From the NCBI GenBank assembly GCA_018388625.1, contig CP074402.1:1736001-1800000 (forward strand): 64,000 nucleotides of DNA, in the 5' to 3' direction. How positions within the stretch are numbered: position 1 is the stretch's first letter; each line of letters starts with the position of its first letter. Below, in pieces: positions 19,033 through 26,986 of this stretch. The translations under genes were made by a program, and so were the position numbers. The notes below the pieces were generated by a model. The model saw only the letters and a list, made by a program, of their open reading frames with translations. It was not told where the DNA came from and did no database searches. The DNA is from Nocardiopsis eucommiae (GTDB lineage: Bacteria > Actinomycetota > Actinomycetes > Streptosporangiales > Streptosporangiaceae).

Positions 19033-20090
19033 ACCGTCCCGCACGCGGAGCGCGGCGCACCGCCGCCCTCGCCGGGGTCCTGGCCCTGGCCACCGTCACG
19101 GCCTCCTGCGCGCCCGTCCGCGAGGACGACCCCGACACCCTGGTGGTGAGCACCTTCGCGTTCGCCACCGAGGAGTTCACCCAGGTCGTCGCGGAGCCCT
19201 TCGAGGCCGAGACCGGTATCCGGGTGGTCCTGGACACCGGGAACAACGCCGGGCGCCTCACCAAGCTGAGGATCAACTCCGAGCGACCCGACACCGACGT
19301 CGTGCTGATCTCCGACTACTACGCGCAGATCGGCAAGGACATGGGGCTGTTCGCCCCCGTCAGCGCCGACGACGTGCCCAACCTCGACGCCATCCAGCCC
19401 TGGGCCGTGGATCCCGACGGCTACGGCCCCGCCTACACCTTCCAGCTCCTCGGCCTGATGTACCGGACCGACCTGGTGGACGAGGCTCCCGAGTCCTGGG
19501 ACGACCTCTGGGCGGAGCCCGAGGGCGGCTACGCGCTCCCCGACATCTCCGTGTCGGCGGGCCCGATGTTCGTCCTCGCCGCCGGGGAGCACTTCGGGTC
19601 CGGCCCCTCCGACGCCGACGCCGGGTTCGAGGCGCTGGCGGAGATCGGCCCCGACGCGCTCCAGTTCTACACCGGCTCCACCGAGCTCACCAGCCTCCTG
19701 GAACGCGGCGAGATCGCCATGGCACCCGGTCTGGACAACTTCGCCATGGGCTCGGTGGAGGCCGACCAGCCCGTCGGCTTCGCCGTGCCCGACGAGGGAA
19801 GGGTGATGACCGCCAACACCGTGCAGGTGGTGGAGGGAGCCCCCAACCCGGCCGGTGCGCTGGCCTTCACCGACTTCCTGCTGCGCCCCGAGATCCAGGA
19901 GGGCATGGCCGAGGCCCTCTACGACAAGCCCGTGGCGCTGGGAGCCGAACCCACCCCGCTCATGGAGCAGGTCTCCCGGGAGGCGGCCACGGACCCCGTC
20001 GCCAACGGGTACCACCAGGGTGACCTCGCACTGCTCGCGAACGAGCGGTCGGCCTGGCTCGACCGCTTCACCGAGGAGGTGGCCAGGTGA
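19029..20090 (+). CDS. ABC transporter substrate-binding lipoprotein (PotD-like)
   Basis: A 353-residue exported lipoprotein. The basic N-terminus and hydrophobic core end in a lipobox with Cys at about residue 27 (TVTASC). The rest is a PotD/iron-type binding fold (TLVVSTFAFATEEF, FEAETGIRVV, GLMYRTDLVDEAPESWDDLW). It would be anchored outside the membrane and capture the substrate for the two permeases. It is coupled to the ATPase gene (ATGA) and to the nucleoside hydrolase gene (GTGA). Confidence 0.88.
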   Translation: MNRPARGARRTAALAGVLALATVTASCAPVREDDPDTLVVSTFAFATEEFTQVVAEPFEAETGIRVVLDTGNNAGRLTKLRINSERPDTDVVLISDYYAQIGKDMGLFAPVSADDVPNLDAIQPWAVDPDGYGPAYTFQLLGLMYRTDLVDEAPESWDDLWAEPEGGYALPDISVSAGPMFVLAAGEHFGSGPSDADAGFEALAEIGPDALQFYTGSTELTSLLERGEIAMAPGLDNFAMGSVEADQPVGFAVPDEGRVMTANTVQVVEGAPNPAGALAFTDFLLRPEIQEGMAEALYDKPVALGAEPTPLMEQVSREAATDPVANGYHQGDLALLANERSAWLDRFTEEVAR

Positions 20091-21067
20091 GCGGCCACCC
20101 CGTCAACGGAGGAGGACCGTTGCCCACACCCGTCGTGATCGACTGCGACCCCGGCGTCGACGACGCCGTCGCCCTGCTGCTCGCCCTGGCCTCACCGGAC
20201 CTGGACGTGCGCGGGGTGACCACGGTCGCGGGCAACGTCTCACTCACCGACGTGAACCGCAACGCCGCCCACGTGCTGGACCTGGCCGGGGCGCCCGCCG
20301 ACCTCCCGCTGGTCTCCGGACTCGCGGGGCCGATCGCCCGCACCTCCCGCATCCGGGACGAACCCATGCACGGCGCCGGGGGCCTGGGCGGACTGGTGCC
20401 GGACTCCCCGCCCCGGCCCCTGACCCCCGGCCACGCAGTGGACTGGCTGGCCGAACGGGCCCTGGAGTCCCCGGGCGAACTCACCCTCGTGGCGATCGGC
20501 CCGCTGTCCAACGTCGCCGCCATGCTCGCCCGCCACCCCGAGGCCGGACCCGCGCTCCGGGAGATCGTCGTCATGGGCGGGGCCGCCTTCGCCCAGGGCA
20601 ACGTCACCCCGGCGGCGGAGTTCAACTTCCACGCCGATCCCGAGGCCGCCCGCTATGTGCTGGAGTCCGGCCTCCCGGTGCGGATCGTGGGCCTGGACGT
20701 CACCCGCGCCGCGCTGTACCCGCTCACCGAGGCCGAGTACCTGGCCACCCTGCCCGGCACCGCCGGGATCGCCGGGGACCTCCTGCGCGCCTACGCCCAG
20801 CGCTACCTGGACCGGTTCGGCGTCCCCGCCGTCCCCGTGCACGACGCCCTGGCGGTGGCCGCCGTCAGCCACCCCGACCTCGTCGGCTGGGAGGAGGGCA
20901 CCGCGTCCGTGGAGTGCTCCGGCGAACTCACCCGGGGCGCCCTCGTCGCGGACCTGCGCACACCCGACCGCACGCGTCACGTACGCGTGGGACGTACCGT
21001 CGACGCCGACGCGTTCTCCGCCCTCCTCACCGAGGGCATCGCCCGCCACGCGCACCCCACCGCCTGA
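20087..21067 (+). CDS. Nucleoside hydrolase (IunH/RihB family)
   Basis: A 326-residue ribonucleoside hydrolase that splits nucleosides into base and ribose. The calcium-binding signature CDPGVDDAVALLLA is near residues 20-33, and further motifs are LTLVAIGPLSNVAAML, VVMGGAAFAQGNVTPAAEFN and VHDALAVAA. The GTG start overlaps the stop of the binding-protein gene; a TTG at 20120 is an alternative. The link to a transporter and to adenine deaminase supports a purine-nucleoside role. Confidence 0.92.
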   Translation: MSGHPVNGGGPLPTPVVIDCDPGVDDAVALLLALASPDLDVRGVTTVAGNVSLTDVNRNAAHVLDLAGAPADLPLVSGLAGPIARTSRIRDEPMHGAGGLGGLVPDSPPRPLTPGHAVDWLAERALESPGELTLVAIGPLSNVAAMLARHPEAGPALREIVVMGGAAFAQGNVTPAAEFNFHADPEAARYVLESGLPVRIVGLDVTRAALYPLTEAEYLATLPGTAGIAGDLLRAYAQRYLDRFGVPAVPVHDALAVAAVSHPDLVGWEEGTASVECSGELTRGALVADLRTPDRTRHVRVGRTVDADAFSALLTEGIARHAHPTA

Positions 21068-21101
21068 ACCCGGCGGGCCCCGTCGCCCGAGGGGGCCGAC
21101 A

Positions 21102-21175
21102 CCCCGCCCCCGGACCAGGCAGGCAGCCCGCCCCTGAACCAGGCACCCGCACCCGCCCCTGAACCAGGCACCCGC
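21102..21175. repeat. Short tandem repeat, 25-bp period
   Basis: CCCGCCCCTGAACCAGGCA with its continuation is repeated exactly over 24 bases at 21127-21150 and 21152-21175. A diverged first copy is at about 21102-21126. It lies in the gap between the nucleoside hydrolase and adenine deaminase genes. Confidence 0.7.
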
Positions 21176-21199
21176 CCACTCGAAGGGAACCCGACACCG

Positions 21200-22924
21200 A
21201 TGTCCCACGCCCAGCTCAGCGCCGACCTGCTCATCCGAGGCGGGGAGGTCGTCTCCGTGCACACCGGCCAGGTGTGGCGGGCCGACGTCGCCGTGACCGG
21301 TGACCGCGTCCGCGCGGTGCTGCCCCCGGGGACCCCGGTGGAGGCCGCCCGGACCCTCGACGCCACCGGGCTCGTGGTCGCGCCCGGCTACGTGGACGCG
21401 CACATGCACATCGAGAGCTCGCTGCTGGCACCGGCCGAGTTCGCCCGGGTCACGCTGGCGCGCGGCACCACCACCGTGCTCGCTGACGCCCACGAGATCG
21501 TCAACGTCGCCGGACGCGACGGGCAGGCCTGGATGATCGAGCAGGGACGGGACACCGCGCAGTCCATGCGCTGGGCGGTGCCCTCCTGCGTCCCCGCGCT
21601 GGACGGGTTCGAGACGGCGGGAGCACGGCTCGACGACACCGACATCGCGGAGATGCTGGAGTGGGAGGGCGTCACCACCCTCGGTGAGGTCATGGACTAC
21701 CGGGCGGTGGTCGACGGCGACCCCCGCATGCACGCCATCATCGACGCGGCCCGGCGCCGGGGCGTGCGCCTGGACGGGCACTGCCCCAACCTCTCCGGGG
21801 CCGAACTGGGCGAGTACCTGTGGGCCGGGATCGACTCCGACCACTGCAAGAACACCGCCGAGGTCGCGGTGGAGAAGGCCAGCCTGGGCATGCTCCTCAT
21901 GCTCCAGGAGAAGTGCCTGACCCCGGAGGTGGTGCGGGCGCTCCTCGACCTGCCGCACCTGCCCGACTTCTGCCTGGTCACCGACGACATCGTGGTGGAC
22001 GCCATCGTGACCACCGGCCACCTGGACCGGGTGGGCGCGGTGGCGCTGGAGCGCGGGCTGCCCCCGCTCGCGGTGCTCCGGGCCCTCACCCTCCAGCCCG
22101 CCCGCAGGCTCGGCCTGGACGACCGGGGGACCGTCACCCCCGGCAAGCGCGCCGACCTGGTGCTGCTGCGCTCGCTCACCGAACTCACCCCCGTCGTGAC
22201 CATCGCGGGCGGTGACGTGGTCGGCCGCGGCGGCGCCCCGGTCGAGGGCCCCGGCTCCGCCCCCGAGCACCCGTTCGGCGGGACGGTCCGGATCAGTGCC
22301 CCCGAGGCCGCGACGGCGCGCTGGCGGGTGGACCTGCCCGACGGCGAGCACGCCTTCCGCGCCATGAGGGTCAACGGCGTGGACACCTACACCGAAGCGG
22401 ACGAGGTGGTGCTCCCGGTCCGCGACGGGGTGGTGGACTGGCAGGGGAGGACCGCCGTGGTGGCGGTCTTCGAGCGCCACACCGGCAGGGGCGGGGTGAC
22501 CTTCGCGCCGGTCGTCGGCCAGGACCTCGGGACGGGTGCCTTCGCCACCACCTACGCCCACGACAGCCACAACCTCACCGTGGTCGCCACGACCGAGGAG
22601 GCCCTGCTCACCGCAGCCGCCGACGTGGTGGCCTGGGGAGGCGGCATGCGGCTGGTCCGCGAGGACCGGGCCGGAGCCGGGCTGCCCCTGCCCATCGGCG
22701 GGGTCATGTCCGAGCGGCCCGCCGACGAGGTGGCCGAGGCCTCCCGGCGGCTCCGCGCGGAGCTCGCCGCCTGGGGCTGGGACAACCGCAACGCGTTCAT
22801 GAGCCTGTCCACCCTCACCCTGGCGGTGTCCCCGAGCGTGAAGATCACCGACCGGGGACTGGTCCGCGTGGTGGCACGGGACTGGGAACCGGCGACCATT
22901 GCCAGAGTGACCCCCGCGACGTAG
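21200..22924 (+). CDS. ade: Adenine deaminase
   Basis: A 574-residue amidohydrolase-superfamily enzyme converting adenine to hypoxanthine plus ammonia. Motifs include VVAPGYVDAHMHIESSLL (metal-binding HxH), TTVLADAHEIVNVAG, LDGHCPNLSG, PDFCLVTDD, ALTLQPARRLGLDDRGTVTP and the C-terminal ADDE-type LSTLTLAVSPSVKITDRG. The length is typical for Ade. It is last in the LacI-controlled operon and completes nucleoside import, base release and deamination. A strong hairpin follows. Confidence 0.93.
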   Translation: MSHAQLSADLLIRGGEVVSVHTGQVWRADVAVTGDRVRAVLPPGTPVEAARTLDATGLVVAPGYVDAHMHIESSLLAPAEFARVTLARGTTTVLADAHEIVNVAGRDGQAWMIEQGRDTAQSMRWAVPSCVPALDGFETAGARLDDTDIAEMLEWEGVTTLGEVMDYRAVVDGDPRMHAIIDAARRRGVRLDGHCPNLSGAELGEYLWAGIDSDHCKNTAEVAVEKASLGMLLMLQEKCLTPEVVRALLDLPHLPDFCLVTDDIVVDAIVTTGHLDRVGAVALERGLPPLAVLRALTLQPARRLGLDDRGTVTPGKRADLVLLRSLTELTPVVTIAGGDVVGRGGAPVEGPGSAPEHPFGGTVRISAPEAATARWRVDLPDGEHAFRAMRVNGVDTYTEADEVVLPVRDGVVDWQGRTAVVAVFERHTGRGGVTFAPVVGQDLGTGAFATTYAHDSHNLTVVATTEEALLTAAADVVAWGGGMRLVREDRAGAGLPLPIGGVMSERPADEVAEASRRLRAELAAWGWDNRNAFMSLSTLTLAVSPSVKITDRGLVRVVARDWEPATIARVTPAT

Positions 22925-22930
22925 AACGAA

Positions 22931-22966
22931 GGGGCGACCGGCCGCATCCGGCGGCCGGGTCGCCCC
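22931..22966 (+). terminator. Terminator after adenine deaminase
   Basis: GGGGCGACCGGCCGC pairs with GCGGCCGGGTCGCCCC (one bulged base) around a 5-base loop, seven bases past the ade stop. Confidence 0.75.
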
Positions 22967-22981
22967 TTCCCCGCAGGAGGC

Positions 22982-24209
22982 CGTCATCACACCCCCGACT
23001 CCGGCTGTCCGTACCGGCTGCGCACCGACGGGACCACCTTCCACGAGGAGGTCGCGGACCTGCGCCAGCGTGAACCCGCCGTCCGTGTGGAACTCCCCGG
23101 GAACCTGGTCGCCTGGGCGATCACCCGACACGAACTCCTCCGCGAACTGCTGGGCGACCCGAGGGTCTCCCGGGACTTCCGCGCGCACTGGCCCGACCAC
23201 GACCGGGTCGGGCACGACTGGCCGCTGTCCGCCCTGGTCTTCCTGGAGAGCTTCCTCAACCGCTATGGGGAGGAGCACCGGAGGCTGCGGCGCAAGGTCA
23301 CCCCCGCCTTCACCCCCGGTCGCATCCGCCGGATGGAGGACACCGTCCGCGAACGGGCCCGCGCGCTCGTCGCGGACATCGCCGCCGCCGCACCCGGCCG
23401 GGAGGTGGACCTCCGGGCGGCCCTGGCCCGCCCGCTCACCATGTGGGTGATCTGCGAACTCTTCGGGGTCCCCGAGGACCTGCGGGAGCGGCTCGGCACG
23501 GTGATGGACGCGGTGGTCGACACCACGGTCGAACCGGAGGAGGTCCTGGCCCAGCAGATGGAGCTGCTGACCTGCCTGGAGCTGCTCGCGGAGCACAAAC
23601 GCGCCCACCCCGCCGAGGACCTCACCGGCGACCTGCTCCTCCCGAGCGACGGTGAGCCGCTGCCCCACGCAGACCTCATCGGCACGCTCCTCCTCATGAT
23701 CGGCGCGGGGTACGAGACGACCGTCAACCTCATCGCCAACGCGGTGCACGCGTTGCTCGCCCACCCGGGTACCGCGACCGTCTGGTCGCGGGGTCGCTGG
23801 CGGCCGAGGAGGTGGTGGAGGAGTCGCTGCGTCTGGACCCGCCCGCCAAGTACGTCCCGCTGCGCTACGCGGTCGAGGACATCGATCTCGAAGGGGTGCT
23901 GATCCGCAAGGGGAGCCCATCCTGGTCGCCTTCGGAGCGCCCGGCCGGGACCCGGACCTGAACCCGGACCGACCGGAGGCCTTCGACCCGGACCGGGCGT
24001 CGAAGGAGCACCTGGCCTTCGGCCACGGCGCGCACTTCTGCGTGGGAGCGCACCTGGGGCGGATGGAGGCCCGGGTGGCCCTGGAGGAGCTGTTCACGGC
24101 CCTGCCCGAGCTCGCCCTCTCCGAGGAGGGCCGGGAGCCGGACCGGATCCCGTCCTTCCTGATCAACGGCCCCCTGCGGGTCCCGGCCGTCCCCCACCCG
24201 ACCGGCTGA
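22982..24209 (+). CDS. Cytochrome P450 (two or three frameshifts, start unclear)
   Basis: A P450 of about 408 residues. The I-helix is GAGYETTVN, the K-helix ESLR, and the heme loop FGHGAHFCVG with the Cys ligand. Frame breaks occur near 23772 (HPGT-RDRLVAGS) and near 23912 (IRKG-EPILVAFG). The start is a problem: coding similarity (CPYRLRTDGTTFHEE) reaches back to about 22997. An AGGAGG sits at 22975-22980, but no ATG, GTG or TTG stands at the right distance. An ATC at 22986, with one C missing from the C5 run at 22992-22996, is one possibility. Substrate unknown. Confidence 0.8.
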
Positions 24210-24229
24210 CCCGGCCACCTGAGGCGACG

Positions 24230-24291
24230 GGGGCAGCCGTAGACCGACGCGCGTCGAGGCGCGTCGAGGCCCCGCCCGGTTCGGCTGCCCC
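24230..24291 (+). terminator. Inverted repeat after the P450
   Basis: GGGGCAGCCG (24230-24239) and CGGCTGCCCC (24282-24291) form a perfect 10-bp stem around a 42-base loop that itself holds a duplicated GCGCGTCGAG. A weak candidate terminator; the rest of the gap to 24599 shows no gene. Confidence 0.35.
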
Positions 24292-24599
24292 GGGTCGTGC
24301 CCCGCGTTCACCTGCACATGTGGCGCGTTCTCGCCCGGCCCGACACGTGGAGAGTGGAGTCCCGTGTGCCGCGAACGCGGGTGTTGGTGTGATGAGGGCC
24401 GATCGGTGTTCTTGGATGTGCCGGTGCGGGCAATCGCCAGCCATGTCGAGCGATCCGCCCCTGTGCTGTACGTGTCGCGTCTACGCTCGTGTCACAGGCT
24501 CCGGTACGTCCGCTCGCCCCGGGGCCCGGCCGTGCACGGCGGGTCCTCGCGGGAGGGCCCGAACCATCCTCCTGCCAGACCTCAACCCCAAGGAGCACG

Positions 24600-25088
24600 G
24601 TGAACTCCACGCCATCCGGCCTCGTGTGCGTCTTCTGCGAGATCGTGGCGGGTGAGGCGCCCGCCCACCGGATCTGGGAGGACGAGACGCACCTGGCCTT
24701 CCTGTCGATCTTCCCGAACACCGAGGGGTTCTCCGTGGTGATCCCCAAGGCCCATCGCACCAGTTACGTGGTGGACCTGGACCCGCAGGAGTACACGGCC
24801 CTGCACCTGGCCGCACGCGAGGTCGCGCGCCGCCTGGACGCGACCTTCCCCGACGTGGCGCGCACCGGGATCATGTACGAGGGCTACGGGGTCGACCACG
24901 CGCACGCGAAGCTCTTCCCGATGCACGGGACCGTGGGCAACGCGGGGGAGGACTGGCGCGAGGTGGCTTCCCGCATCGACGGCTACTTCGAGAGGTACCA
25001 GGGGTACCTGTCGTCCCATGACCACCAGCGCGCCGATGACTCCTGGCTCGCCGACGTCGCCAAGCGTGTCAGGGACGCGCGCTCCTGA
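24600..25088 (+). CDS. HIT family protein
   Basis: A 162-residue histidine-triad nucleotide-binding hydrolase. The N-terminal CVFCEIVAGEAPAHRIWED carries the CxxC of zinc-binding HIT proteins. The active-site region reads GVDHAHAKLFPMHG: the first two His are present but the third is Lys, a variant seen in a branch of bacterial HIT proteins. It probably acts on nucleoside phosphoramidates or similar. The GTG at 24600 has AAGGAG upstream. It converges on the XRE gene with an 11-base gap. Confidence 0.9.
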   Translation: MNSTPSGLVCVFCEIVAGEAPAHRIWEDETHLAFLSIFPNTEGFSVVIPKAHRTSYVVDLDPQEYTALHLAAREVARRLDATFPDVARTGIMYEGYGVDHAHAKLFPMHGTVGNAGEDWREVASRIDGYFERYQGYLSSHDHQRADDSWLADVAKRVRDARS

Positions 25089-25099
25089 CCCGCCAGAGA

Positions 25100-25972
25100 T
25101 CACCTCCGCGTGAGCTGGTGATACTCCTCCGCGATGCGCTCCAGATGCTCGACCGCCTCATCTCCGAAGCAGGCCAGTTTCTCCAGTTCACCGAAGAGGT
25201 CAATGTAGGTCGCGATGTCAGCGGCGCCGGTCAGGGTCGCCGTCGCTGTCTCGGTAGCCACGACGACAGCGTCTTCGTCGTACACGTCAAAGGCATGGCC
25301 AGGGAAGACATGTACAGGTTGCGTCCAAGGGATGATGCCAACCTCGGTATTTCCGCCCCGAGCCGCAATCGTGGCGATCTGTTCGATCTGCTTCGCCATG
25401 ATCGACGCAGAACCCACATGCCATCGCAAGGCGCCTTCCGGCATAATCAACACATACCGGGTCGCGCCCGCTCTGAGAGCGCGGTGCCGCTCTTGCCGAG
25501 CCTCGATGGCAGCCTCGACTTCATCTGCCGAAACCTTGTCTCGGGGGTCATCAAAGATGCAGCGTGTGTACTCACGAGTCTGCAACGCTCCCAGCACCAG
25601 CGCGGGTTCATATGAGCGCACCACGGCGGCGGCAGCTTCCAGCTGCGTCACCCTGCTCTGGAACTGGGACACTCCCCGGGCCATGATCACCCGTGCTGAG
25701 GCCTCCTCACGTAGGGATTCAGCCAAGAGCAGCAGCTTGGTGCGCTCGGTTTTGGGGATTTCGTAGACCCGGCAGAGCTCGACCACGTCATCCACAGAGG
25801 GCAAGAGCAGGGATCGTTCGATCTTGGAGATCTTGGACTGCGACATGCCCGCAGCCTGACCTGCTCGCACTCCGCTCAGCTTTGCGCGCCCACGGGCCTC
25901 TCTCAGGGCGCGAGCGAGCCGATCGCGGGCTTGTGGCCCGCGATCGGTCGAAGCTCTAGGGGAGCCTGTCAT
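25100..25972 (-). CDS. XRE family regulator with DUF5753 domain
   Basis: A 290-residue regulator. The N-terminal helix-turn-helix (LREARGRAKLSGVRAGQAAG, then MSQSKISKIERSLLLP) is followed by the DUF5753 sensor-like domain (SYEPALVLGALQTREYTRCI, MPEGALRWHVGS, VGIIPWTQPVHVFPGHAFDV). The ATG at 25972 overlaps the stop of the upstream gene (ATGA). Such regulators in actinomycetes usually sit with small partner proteins, here DUF6879, and control nearby small operons. It is the likely reader of the two palindromes at 26726 and 26780. Confidence 0.9.
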   Translation of the reverse strand: MTGSPRASTDRGPQARDRLARALREARGRAKLSGVRAGQAAGMSQSKISKIERSLLLPSVDDVVELCRVYEIPKTERTKLLLLAESLREEASARVIMARGVSQFQSRVTQLEAAAAVVRSYEPALVLGALQTREYTRCIFDDPRDKVSADEVEAAIEARQERHRALRAGATRYVLIMPEGALRWHVGSASIMAKQIEQIATIAARGGNTEVGIIPWTQPVHVFPGHAFDVYDEDAVVVATETATATLTGAADIATYIDLFGELEKLACFGDEAVEHLERIAEEYHQLTRR

Positions 25973-26499
25973 GCGGTCCGGTTTGCTCTCCACTCTTCGG
26001 GACGACGTGCCCACCACCGCTCGAACGGTTCGGCTGCGGCCAACGCGGCGTCCCTGGCCTTCTGGTAGAGCTCCACGTTATCGACCAGGTCGGCCCCGAC
26101 AAACTCGCCGGTCTCGCTGTAGTGCATACGCAGCGGGTACTTGTCGTCAATCAGCCAGAAGTCGTGGTCAACCAGGACGGTGGGGAGATCACGTTCGGCC
26201 AGATCGAGGACATGGATTTCTTCTCCGGCCCCACTGTTGGGCACATACCCCCACTCACACTCGTAGCGGATGTAGTCGTTGAGTGGAGATCTGAGTACAC
26301 GCACCCGGTGTTCCAGGATCCCGGCTTCCTTCTCCGCTCGCAGGACGTCCAGCCACTGGTTCTTGCGTTCCCAGTCGGGCTCTGGCTCTCCGGCCTTGAA
26401 ACGGGCGAAGTCGTCTCCATCCGAGTCGACCTCATAGTGGTCCAACATCTCCAGTCGGAAGGCTGACTTGGTCAGGTGGTCATCGAAGAACTTCTCCAT
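25969..26499 (-). CDS. DUF6879 family protein
   Basis: A 176-residue protein of a family usually found next to XRE-DUF5753 regulators. Visible family features are SAFRLEMLDHYEV near the N-terminus, HRVRVLRSPLNDYIRYECEW in the middle and DFWLIDD further on. It is rich in acidic and aromatic residues with no membrane segment. The ATG at 26499 lies one base past the stop of the upstream gene; a GTG at 26517 overlapping that gene is an alternative. Function is unknown; partnership with the XRE protein is inferred from the ATGA overlap. Confidence 0.83.
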   Translation of the reverse strand: MEKFFDDHLTKSAFRLEMLDHYEVDSDGDDFARFKAGEPEPDWERKNQWLDVLRAEKEAGILEHRVRVLRSPLNDYIRYECEWGYVPNSGAGEEIHVLDLAERDLPTVLVDHDFWLIDDKYPLRMHYSETGEFVGADLVDNVELYQKARDAALAAAEPFERWWARRPEEWRANRTA

Positions 26500-26500
26500 C

Positions 26501-26704
26501 TCAGCTTCCGTGAGCACGAGCCACCTCTTGGAGCAGAGCGAGAGGAATCTCCACGACACTCTCCCCATCGGGGATGTTGATCCCGGTGATGTCTTTGTCA
26601 GCAAGGATGTAGCCCTGCACGACGAGTGTTCCGCGGTCGGTGGCGTAGACGGTCGGGCAGGTGCGCCGATTGCCGCATTCACTGGCGATCCAGGTCAGCT
26701 TCAC
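26501..26704 (-). CDS. Small hypothetical protein in the XRE operon
   Basis: A 67-residue protein starting at a GTG (26704) with GGAGG five to six bases upstream. It contains ECGNRRTCPTVYATDRGTLV followed by VQGYILADKDI and PDGESVVEIPLALLQEVA. I recognise the pattern as a small protein that often precedes DUF6879-XRE gene pairs in actinomycetes; no function is known. Two Cys in the CxxxxxC segment could bind a metal, but this is a guess. It is first gene of the XRE operon and divergent from the peptide-methyltransferase pair. Confidence 0.7.
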   Translation of the reverse strand: MKLTWIASECGNRRTCPTVYATDRGTLVVQGYILADKDITGINIPDGESVVEIPLALLQEVARAHGS

Positions 26705-26725
26705 AGGTCCTCCAGGGGGTCGAGG

Positions 26726-26747
26726 TGATTCCATCATGACAGGAATA
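26726..26747. promoter_or_regulatory. Candidate XRE operator, copy 1
   Basis: TGATTCCA-N8-GGAATA with the exact inverted repeat ATTCC-N9-GGAAT. It lies 22 bases upstream of the GTG that starts the XRE operon. The same 22-bp arrangement recurs at 26780. Confidence 0.55.
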
Positions 26748-26765
26748 CTCCTTTGCGTCACCCCC

Positions 26766-26794
26766 TTGTCGCACGCAGATGATTCCACTATTAA
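26766..26794 (+). promoter_or_regulatory. Predicted sigma-70-type promoter of the peptide gene
   Basis: TTGTCG (26766-26771) and TATTAA (26789-26794) are separated by exactly 17 bases, 49 bases upstream of the peptide ATG. The -10 element falls inside the second palindrome. Confidence 0.5.
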
Positions 26795-26801
26795 TGGAAT
26801 A
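26780..26801. promoter_or_regulatory. Candidate XRE operator, copy 2
   Basis: TGATTCCA-N8-GGAATA, the same pattern as copy 1 and 54 bp from it, with ATTCC-N9-GGAAT at 26782-26800. It overlaps the predicted -10 box, so binding would block transcription of the peptide gene. Confidence 0.55.
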
Positions 26802-26842
26802 GGTGGCGGATCGCCATCACGGACTCCCTCAAGGAGCAGCCC

Positions 26843-26986
26843 ATGCGGGTTCCCGGAAGCGTCGTGTACAACAAGCACGAGGACAACTCGACTTCGGACG
26901 GGCACAAGCCCGACCGGCCGATCCCTCCGCCCACCCCCAACGACGGGGGCTCCGGCGGTGGCAAGCACGAGAGGGACGACAAGTAG
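26843..26986 (+). CDS. Small peptide, candidate RiPP precursor (imiditide-like)
   Basis: A 47-residue hydrophilic peptide with AAGGAG seven bases before the ATG. The N-terminal MRVPGSVVYNK is followed by an Asp/Lys/His-rich middle, a Pro stretch (RPIPPPTP) and a Gly-rich, charged tail. It has no Cys and no signal peptide or membrane segment. Two Asp-Gly pairs (residues 19-20 and 34-35) and an Asn-Ser (15-16) are the residue pairs most prone to succinimide formation. Its TAG stop shares its last base with the GTG of a protein-isoaspartate methyltransferase homologue, so the two are translationally coupled. In imiditides and related RiPPs such a methyltransferase turns a precursor Asp into an aspartimide. 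The precursor role is inferred from size and context, not from sequence similarity I can cite. Confidence 0.65.
   Translation: MRVPGSVVYNKHEDNSTSDGHKPDRPIPPPTPNDGGSGGGKHERDDK

Noticed and set aside
20240..24166. A 1308-codon open frame on the minus strand
   Set aside because: It lies antisense to the nucleoside hydrolase, adenine deaminase and P450 genes. Its composition is that of the reverse of GC-rich codons, with no family features.
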